A stretch of DNA of 64,000 nucleotides from Dromiciops gliroides (taxonomy: Eukaryota; Chordata; Mammalia; Microbiotheria; Microbiotheriidae), in NCBI RefSeq assembly GCF_019393635.1, contig NC_057864.1, positions 88,550,382-88,614,381 of the forward strand, written 5' to 3'. The notes beneath the pieces are model-generated. The model did not search any database and was not told the DNA's origin. It saw only the letters and a program-made list of their open reading frames with translations. This document shows positions 55,846 to 64,000 of this stretch, one piece after another (within the stretch, counting starts at the first letter, position 1; each line of letters begins with the position of its first letter). Both the position numbers and the translations under genes were made by a program.

Positions 55846-56609
55846 ATATTTTGGAGATGGATAATGGAGTATATAGAATTTGGAAATGTAGTTTGGCTTC
55901 AAAGCGAATAGGAGGAAATAGGGTTGGATTTATTTGAGATGGGAAATGAAATGCTTTCAATTATCTCAACTTGACCCCTTTTGCCAAGACTCATTTCTAA
56001 TAAAGTTATATCACCATGCCTTACTGTGCTTAGGAAAAAATCTCAAAGGCTATCAATGTATGCATAGTGCAAGTTCTGTCAGGTCCTACCAAACTGGTAT
56101 TACAGGTCTACTAAATATGCAAGTAAACTGCCTACTATGCTATATTAGGTTCAAAATGTTAATGCACTTCCCAAAATAGTTACTGGCTAGCAAAACTGTC
56201 ACTAAACCAATCCTGTACTCAGTAACACATTATGCAATGTGATTAGAGATACCATAGTGATAAGATTTAAGGTTACTCCCTTTGCCTTCAGTAAGCAATC
56301 AACCTAAAAAATCATTAACAAGCTTGTACATGCACTTAAAAAAAGGAGGGAAAACTCTTCTAGTTTCACACAACCTGTCTTTGTACACCTATAGTTCTGA
56401 AGAAGATATGGCTCTTCTCTTTACCTTGACCAACCTCTCTATCCAGGTCCTCAGTCCTAACCCCTCTAGGATTTTACAGTATCAATCATACCCTCATTTA
56501 TCTTCTTTAAATCTTTAAGTCTTCCTCTTTCTGTACATATTTGTATGTATACAAACATAGTCATGTACCCTTCCTTTAAAAAACAAACAAAAAAAAACCC
56601 TTTCACTTG

Positions 56610-57930
56610 TCCCTGGTGAACTTTCCAGGTATCACCCTCTAGATCTCTTCTCCCTTTAATTGTGAAAATCCTTGAATTTTCTCAACTATCTCCACGTCCT
56701 CTCCATTTTTCAATCTTTTGAAGTTTTACTTCAGAACCCAGAATATGACAATTTATTATTCAGAAGTTACTATTTCAATAGTTAAATTCAATAGCCTCTC
56801 ATTTCTCATATTCTTTTTCATCTTTTTACAGCTTTTGATATTGTTGATCATATTCTCTTTCTGGATAAATTTCCTTAGCTTCTCTGATAACACTATTCAC
56901 TGGGCTCTCCTACCTGACTCCTGTTTTAGTTCCTGGACCATTATCGTCTGCCCCCTTAGCATTGGTAATTCCTGAGCCTCTGGTGAGCCTTCCTGTTTCT
57001 ACATACTCAGAGCTGTCACCAACCTCCATGAATTCAGGTCTCTCTTTGAAGATGACTCCTAAATCTATACACCCATTCCTAACCTCTGAACTTCCCAACT
57101 CCAATTTCCCATTGGCAACTGCCTGCTGGACACTTAGCCACCCCATAGACAAACACGAACTCATTTTTTGCCCTAATCCCATTAACTCCTCTACTTGTCA
57201 TACTGCTGTCAAGGGTTCCACTTTCTTCTCTGTCACCTAGACTTGTAACCTGCCTTCTTTGACTTTCACCTCTCCTCTCAAATCTAATCCGTTGCTAAAT
57301 CTTGTCAAATGTTCTTCCACATTTCTTGATTCTCTCTTTTCTCCATTCAGTGTCTATATCCTAGCTCCCTTTGGGCTATTAAAATAAATTCATACTTCGT
57401 TTCTTTGCAGCCAGTCACTTCCCTAATTCATCTTCCACAGAGTTGGCAAAATTATCTTCTAAAGAGAGGTCTGATCATTTTATTCCCCTGCTCAAAAACT
57501 TATTATCAATAGGATAAAATACAAATTCCTTGCCTTGGCATTTTAAATCATCCATGTTCTGGCAGTGACCTTAATTTCCAGCCTTATTTCATTATTCCCC
57601 ATCCTAAATATTCTAAGGAAACTGTACTACTAATAAGAAATTGCAAGTCCATCTCTCACCTATTTTCCCTTAATCTACCCCCATAACTGAAATGCACTCC
57701 CTCTCTGCCACTTAGAATCTCTTCTTTCATGTTTTAGAAAAATTAATATTTCTTCCATAAGTCTTTTATGATTCCTCACCCTCTGCCACTTTTAGGGTTC
57801 TCTCCCTCAAAATTTCCCCCAATAGAATATAAATTTCTTGAAGGCAGGGATTGTATTCCCAAACCCCAGCACGGTGCCTTTCTTACAGAAGAGGCTTAAT
57901 AAAGGATTGCTGAACTGAACTGAAATATAA
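56610..57930 (+). mobile_element. L2 3' half, sense strand
   Basis: Sense L2 from the RT region ('cttttgatattgttgatcat', the DxVDH part) through 'gatgactcctaaatctatac' (the ADD-like box, altered) to the 3' end 'gaaggcagggattgtattcc' and GAACTGAACTGAA. About 1.3 kb. Frame fragments only (for example 56962-57240). Confidence 0.85.
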
Positions 57931-58004
57931 AAATTATTACAGCATCTAGGATATTTTAAAAAGAATGTTGCTGTCCAAGAAAGATAGTACATTAACCAAC
58001 TGAC

Positions 58005-58085
58005 TAGGGGGCAGTGTGGGAGAATGAAAAAAGCAATACATTTAGAGTTAGTTGACCTGGATTCCAGTCCCTGATTTCCTGGTTT
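58005..58085 (+). mobile_element. Degraded SINE head
   Basis: 'gttagttgacctggattcca' after a GGGGGCAGTGTGGG head remnant. Confidence 0.4.
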
Positions 58086-58089
58086 TTAG

Positions 58090-58207
58090 CCATCTATTAA
58101 CTAGCATTTATTAAGCTACTACTATGTGATAGACACTGTGCTAGGTGCTGGGGGAAGGAAGTAATGAAAGAATCACTCTTAAGTAGCTTACATTCTGTCA
58201 TGGAAAA

Positions 58208-58256
<49 letters not shown>

Positions 58257-58665
58257 AAAGACAATATAAAGGTAAGAGTTTAGGGAGCATAGATAGAAGC
58301 AGCTGTGGCAATCACAAGATGGTTCATGAAGAAGGTCATGTTTGAGCTAAGTCTTGAAGGAAGTTCAGGATCCTGTGAGGTGGAGGTTAAAAGGGAGAGT
58401 ATTCCAGACACAGAGAAAAGAGATGAGGTACAATTTGTGATGAATGGCAAGAAGATCAGTTTGTCTGAGAGAGTGCAGGACAGGAAGTGATGCATATAAT
58501 AAGGCTGGAAAGGTAGGTAGGGTGCAAGCTTTGAGGTGCTTTAAAAGAGAAATGTGCATTTTATCTCTGAAGCAACTGGCAGGACTTGAGTTTATTCACT
58601 ATTAGGGCAAGAGCAAGGATATGATCAGACTTGTGGAAGACAGATTGGAGTGAAGATAGCCTTGC
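58090..58665 (-). mobile_element. L2 3' end with (CA)n
   Basis: 'ctagcatttattaagctact' then 'cactgtgctaggtgctgggg', a (CA)n at 58210-58254, and 'gagctaagtcttgaaggaag'. Ends around 'tgatcagacttgtggaagac'. Confidence 0.8.
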
Positions 58666-60269
58666 TGCTCTTTTATTGTCTTAAATGAATGAAATTAGTA
58701 AATTATGCACAAAGAAAAAACTGTCATTAAATTGTTTTATTAATATAACCACTGTGGTATTTCCTAAAACAGGCACCTCCCTTGACAATTCACATCAGTA
58801 ATGGGCCTAATTCACACACTGAATTGGAATTTCCTTTAATATAAATAGAATTTATGAGATTCAATTACAAACATGACAAGTATATTTATTATATGAAGTA
58901 AAATTTGATGAAGCCCAGTATTACAAAGGTGTTTTTAAATGGCACTCTGAGGATCTGCTGAACCATTCCTTCTCCACTTTTTTTTTTAAACTATCATGAA
59001 GATACTATTGGCCTCCACCCAAATTCCCATTTTTAAAAGAATTTCCTCTGAAGTATAAGATCACCAAATAAAAAAATTTCAGGACACAGCTTAACGGTTT
59101 AAAAAACAATGTAGCCAAACTGTGAAAATTTTTTTAAAATATAAAATATGACAGTGTATCATTAAGAAAAAAATATGCTTTGAAGCACATGATACTCACA
59201 CGTTCCACAAAAATAATTCCATCCAAAACAAAACATTTGAAAAGTTTCCCAAAATAAAAATGGGCTATTTATTATTTTTTTCCACTGATAGAAATGGAAA
59301 TACTTAGGTATTACACATTTGCCTTTATTAAATGGGTTTGTAATTAAAATATTATCAACTACTCAGTATAGAAAATAAAAAATAAAATTCTATTTAAAAC
59401 CTCCAAATAATAAGTACCAAAGAGAAAGAGATGTACCAAACTGTTCCATTAATGAAATTTAAGAAAGCAAAAATAATCCAAATATTATTACATTAACATG
59501 TGACATTTTTCTGTTTTATTATAAATCTTAGTCTTTAATTGTGGGACAAAAGCCTAAAAGATAAATTAGGAACAGTTTAGAAGAATATCACTTGTGCATT
59601 TCAGGTGCATTACAGTAGTACTATTTTCAGAGAAGCTATCAGGAATTCAGATACAAATGTCAAATAATGGAATTTGGTCAAGCAACTCTAATCACCACTT
59701 TTACTTAATATGCACTACATGCACATGATGCAGGTAAGGGGAAAAGATTGTATGAATCCATGCATTCAAGGTGAGACAGATTGTTACTATTGTCAAACGT
59801 GCGCTGGACCAGATAGGATGTTGTTAAAAGTCCTGTATACTTATTGTTTTTTCATGAAAGTAAAGATCAGAAGCATCTTCCGCCAAGCATCCTTTTTATT
59901 TGGTTTCCTGAGCTTTCTTCGCATTCTGTTTTTCTTTTGCCTAGAAGTTAAAAGGAAGACTATGACACAAATTCAAAAGCAACAATTATATAAGGTTTTC
60001 CCTTGTAACTTGAAACAAACACACATTTATTCATTCATTTATTTATTTGTTCTCTAGGATATACTGAATGTGTACCTTTGTTGAAAAGCTTTCTCCTAAG
60101 GCTCCTAAGCCTTTCTGTGAAATGATTTATATAAAGATCATTCCCTTCATTCATAAGTAGAAACCATTTAAGATTATATTTAGTTTCTGGCTCCTTTCTA
60201 TTTGAAACTGATCTTTCAACTTTGTTATTCTGAATAGTTGCTCCATAAATACATTAACTCCTTTAATTA
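58666..60269. other. Repeat-poor AT-rich stretch
   Basis: About 1.6 kb with no recognised repeat, unusual for this window. The frame at 59710-60057 (115 residues) has no family resemblance. Confidence 0.5.
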
Positions 60270-60520
60270 TAATATTGGTAACTGACATTTACACAGTGCT
60301 TCAAGATTTATAAAGTCTTTATTGTATAAATATGATCTACTTTGATACTATTAAGATGCAATACGGGGAAATTCCAAAGGGATTATCACCCCATTTTATG
60401 GATAAAGAAATTGAAGCTTAGTTAAGTGACTTGCCCCAAGGCCATACAATAAATATGAGAGAGAACCTGAACCCAGGTCTCCAAGTTCAGTTTTTCCACA
60501 ATATCAATCAAATTGTAACC
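60270..60520 (-). mobile_element. MIR/CORE-SINE
   Basis: 'gtaactgacatttacacagt', 'ttagttaagtgacttgcccc', 'gaacctgaacccaggtctcc'. Confidence 0.65.
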
Positions 60521-60804
60521 TAAGCAAAAGAGGAAATGGATTTGATGTTCTAATTAATATTTTCCTCAACAGGAGTTTTTAGACACATGTAATATTAAAA
60601 TCATATTGTACACAATATAAGGTGTTCTGTGCTATTAGGAATCACATTGGGATCATCATTATGAATACTGTTATTGTACAGTTCCATGAAATACCCCTAA
60701 AAAGAGATTTAAAAAATTAATACCAATACTCATTTGCTTGTTATGTGTGTTTTTACCCCCATGAAAGCAGAAGAAAGAAAAAACTATGTTTTAAAAATAT
60801 TTCT

Positions 60805-60972
60805 GGGGCAGTTAGGTGGCGCAGTGGATAGAGTACAAGCCCTGGAGTCAGGAGTACCTGAGTTCAAATCTGGCCTCAGACACTTAACACTTACTAGTTG
60901 TGTGACCCTGGGCAAGTCACTTAACCCCAATTGCCTCAACAACAACAACAAAAAGAAATAAACCAAAACAAA
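60805..60972 (+). mobile_element. WSINE
   Basis: Perfect flanks AAAAATATTTCT (60793-60804, 60973-60984); (CAA)n tail. Confidence 0.93.
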
Positions 60973-60984
60973 AAAAATATTTCT

Positions 60985-62431
60985 AACTGTTCAAACGCTG
61001 GATAAATTAGAATTTACTTCAATAATGTCATTAAAGAAAGTATACAGGAAGGCAATATACTTCACTATAGATTCTGAAAAAGAAAATTTTAAGAAATAAA
61101 TTTCTATTATGCAACTTTTAAAATGTTGCTGAGGTATAAAATAGGAGATAGAAAGAAGCAGCTAAACCTGAGGTATTTATAAAATTGTAAAATAACAACA
61201 TGATTAAAGGAAGCTTTCTCTACAAAGAGCTCCCCCAACTTAAAAACAACATAGCAATATGGACGATGTATCACATGTCAAATAAAATCATGCTGTCTAA
61301 GTTTAAACAGAATTCTAGTTTATTTACCCATTGAGCATCTTCTAAGTGGGAGAAAGGGAAAGGGAACTAGCTATTATTAACTGGCGATTGTCTGTCTGGC
61401 ACTATACTAAGTACTTTATAAATATTATCTTATTTGATCCTCATGGTCAAATGACCTCTGGGTGCTAGATACTATTATTCTCCTCAACTTTACAGTTGAG
61501 GAAACTGAGGCAAATAGAGTGACTTGCTCAGGATCACAAAACCACTAAGTATCTGAGAGCAACATGTGAACTCAGATCTCCCTGATTCCAGGTCCAACGC
61601 TCCATCAACCTTGCCACCCACCAGCTGCCTTTGTACACAACTATTAATCCATTAATACTGAACAGAGATTTCATTTCATAGAATGAAGTATAATTGGCGG
61701 GGGGAGCTTATTTTATTTCTTTCTTGACTCATTCTTGAATATACTTACATATTAAAAAACAAAACAAAACCTAAGGATGATTTCAATGGTTTGGCAACAT
61801 CATTAATAAGATCAAATGAACAAAGATACATTGAAGTCTGAGGACATTCATTCCTTGAATGATCTTAATTAATATAAAATTAAGGGAATATAAAGCAGAA
61901 TATAATCACAGAAGTAAAAAAAAAATCCTTTTAAGAAAAACAAAAGTATCAGTTTTAAACAACCTGTGCAAAATAGTATACACTACCAACAAAACAAAGT
62001 ATCTCTGCACAATTAAGAAATTATTTAGATGCTGGAATTTATTAACCATTTTAATAATTATATGTTAAAACAGATATGAATGGCTTAACTTCTTTCCTGC
62101 TACCATTGTAAAAGACATGTAATATGAGGATATGTACACACAAAAGAAGTTCCAAAAGAGAGTCTCCAAATTGTTGCCAGTTTAAATATCACTTCTATTT
62201 GGAAACATGCATCAGATTACTAATCGTGAGATAGCCCTGTTTTCCTATCCTATATTGCTACATTTTGTCATGGCTATGGTGCCATGGGGTTACAATGCTA
62301 AAGAATATTGTACTGGACAGAAATGGGAAAGAAAATATGGTCCAATTTGCATAAATAAAAATTCTATAATTAAATAATAAACATGTGGAAAAAGAAAACA
62401 TCACTCAAGTAGAATCAATCTAACAATTCAA
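60985..62431. other. Repeat-poor AT-rich sequence
   Basis: Only the CORE-SINE at 61370-61635 is recognised. Confidence 0.5.
61370..61635 (-). mobile_element. Long CORE-SINE
   Basis: 'attatcttatttgatcctca', 'acagttgaggaaactgaggc', 'aggtccaacgctccatcaac'. Confidence 0.75.
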
Positions 62432-63650
62432 TTCATAGAATATTTATTAAACATCTATTACATGAAGAATACTGTTGCATGTATTCATGCAACAGTAGTA
62501 GGGAGTAGGAGAGAGATTCAAAGATAAATTATGCGGTCCCTTCCCTCTGAGATCATACTTTAATAGGGGGATGGATGACATAAACAAATAATTAAAATAC
62601 AAAACCAAACATAGTAAATACTTAAACATTACTAGCAGCCGAGAAATATAAAAGCTTTAATGTAGAAAACTGCGATTGAGCTGCATCTTGAAAGAAGAGA
62701 GCATTCCAGGTATGGAGGAATAGTCAGTTCAAAGGCAAGGAGAAGGAAGTAGTCCCTTATGTGGGAAAAGCCAAGTCAGTTTGTATCACAGAGTACAGTA
62801 GGGCAGTAATGTCCAGTAAGGCCAGAAAGAAGGAGGTCAGATGGCATAAGGCTTTCAAAGCTAAACATTCAAGTTTGTGTTTTATGCTAGAGGGAACAGA
62901 AACCACTGGAGTTGGCCAAGTAGAGGAGTGATAAAATCAGATCTGCACTTGAGGAAAATTACTTTGGTAACAGGACAGACTACAATGTAACAGGTTTCAC
63001 ACAGGAAGATCAATGAGTTGTAATAACCTAGGTAAGAGATGAGGAAGGTCTGAAGATGGTAGCTGTGTGAGTAGTGAGAAATGTGGAGGTAGAAATAGCA
63101 ATACTTGGCAACTACCTGGATGTATGGGTGAGGAAGAGTTAAGAGTCCAGAATGATTATGAAAGTTACTAATCAGGGACACCAGAAGAATGGTGGTTCCA
63201 TTCAAAAGAAATAGGGAAGAGCAGTAGATTTTGCAGAAAATATGAGTTCTATTTTGGACATGTTGACTTTGAAATGCCTCCAACATATCTAGTTTGAAAT
63301 TTTCAATTGGCAATTGGTGTCACAGGACAAGCTCAGGGAAGAGAGTGGGGCTGAATATATAGATCTATGAGTCATTACCATAAAGAAAATAATTATGACC
63401 ATGGGCATTGATAAAAGTACCAAGATAAAGAGGGTTGAGAGAAAAGAGGGTCTAAGAGCCTCATGGAAAACACACTTTGGAGAAGGGATATATGGATGAT
63501 GAGCCAACAAAGATGCTACTTTTAAAAGTCCCTGTGGGAATATGGAAACTCTTTTTCTCCCATGGATATAGAATGTGTTTAGGGACAGGTAACAAAGGAT
63601 AAATATAAATGGTAACTTTCTGACTAGTAACATAAATGGCATTATCACTG
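62432..63650 (-). mobile_element. L2 3' part with RT C-terminal remnant
   Basis: 'gaatatttattaaacatcta' 3' tail, 'tgagctgcatcttgaaagaa', 'aaccactggagttggccaag' and 'gttgactttgaaatgcctcc'. Translated on the minus strand it gives an L2 RT-like run around 62900-63200 (PVTKVIFLKCRSDFITPLL). The upstream limit is approximate. Confidence 0.8.
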
Positions 63651-63824
63651 AAGAATTGGCATTAAGGACTAGTATTATTTAACATTTTAATACAGTATTT
63701 GGAAGACCAATGCAATGAAATCTTCAAGTTTAAAGACTGTTGTCACTAAATGATTTCAGAATGAAGATATCAAGTTAATGGAGATAAACCTTAGGAAGGC
63801 TGAGTGAGTAGGGCAGATAAGTAA

Positions 63825-64000
63825 TAATAATAATAGCATTTAACTAACATTAATATAGAGCTTCAAAGTTTAAAAAGTACTTCAATTATATTACCTAATT
63901 TGAGCCTCACAACAATATTCTTAAGGTTGATACTACAGCTATAATTATATCCTTATTGGAGATGAGGAAACTGAGTCACAGGGAAGTTAAGTGACTTGGT
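63825..64000 (-). mobile_element. CORE-SINE cut by window end
   Basis: 'aataatagcatttaactaac', 'gagcctcacaacaatattct', 'gatgaggaaactgagtcaca'; head lies beyond the window. Confidence 0.75.

Larger units (their letters stand above)
54786..56609. other. Mostly unassigned AT-rich sequence
   Basis: Holds the TA tract at 55042-55100 and a degraded MIR at 55740-55845; otherwise nothing recognised. Confidence 0.5.

Noticed and set aside
56962-57240. 92-residue plus-strand frame as a gene
   Set aside because: It is a surviving piece of L2 RT.
62882-63313. 143-residue minus-strand frame as a gene
   Set aside because: Part of it matches the L2 reverse-transcriptase C-terminus; it is repeat-derived.

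Overview
This is a 64 kb window of an AT-rich, repeat-packed mammalian genome, almost certainly a marsupial. About 28 copies of one tRNA-headed SINE (head GGGGCAGCTAGGTGGCGCAG, core CTAGCTGTGTGACC) match the WSINE1-type SINEs I associate with Australian marsupials. They sit beside longer CORE/MIR-type SINEs, SINEs with RTE-like tails, L1 and HAL1 (half-L1) elements, many L2 copies, L3/CR1 copies and retroviral solo LTRs. Repeat family names are given from memory; no library search was run.

The only convincing protein gene is a single-exon, uninterrupted SIRT6 coding region on the minus strand (13650-14690, 346 residues). It lies inside a textbook L1-mediated retrocopy: a 50 bp GC-rich 5' leader, no introns, a 3' UTR, an AATAAA signal, a short poly(A) tract, and a perfect 13 bp target-site duplication (13262-13274 and 14741-14753). 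All catalytic, NAD-binding and zinc-binding residues I can check are present. It is therefore a candidate functional retrogene, the most noteworthy item here.

Layout. 0-11 kb: L1 3' fragments, SINEs, small L2 pieces and a solo LTR (9448-9820). 11.3-16.7 kb: a nested stack, oldest to youngest: L3 (minus), an L1 ORF2 fragment inside it (minus), then the SIRT6 retrocopy and WSINEs. 16.7-17.5 kb: a 5'-truncated HAL1. 18.5 kb: a weak candidate exon. 20-25.5 kb: SINEs and a plus-strand L3 broken up by a WSINE, an internally deleted L1-like element, an (AT)n tract and an L2 tail. 29-32 kb: a long minus-strand L2 with SINE insertions and a GGAA/GAAA microsatellite. 33.2-35.9 kb: a complete HAL1 with 5' UTR, ORF1 (two in-frame stops), 3' UTR, poly(A) and target-site duplication. 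36-50 kb: SINEs, L2, an L3 piece and two more solo LTRs (43402-43773, 49051-49490). 50-64 kb: a third LTR type (53520-54011), L2 copies including a plus-strand one at 56.6-57.9 kb, and repeat-poor AT-rich stretches.

No multi-exon host gene, tRNA, rRNA, CRISPR array or operon-like arrangement is visible. The window reads as intergenic or deep intronic DNA in which the SIRT6 retrocopy is the only intact coding sequence.
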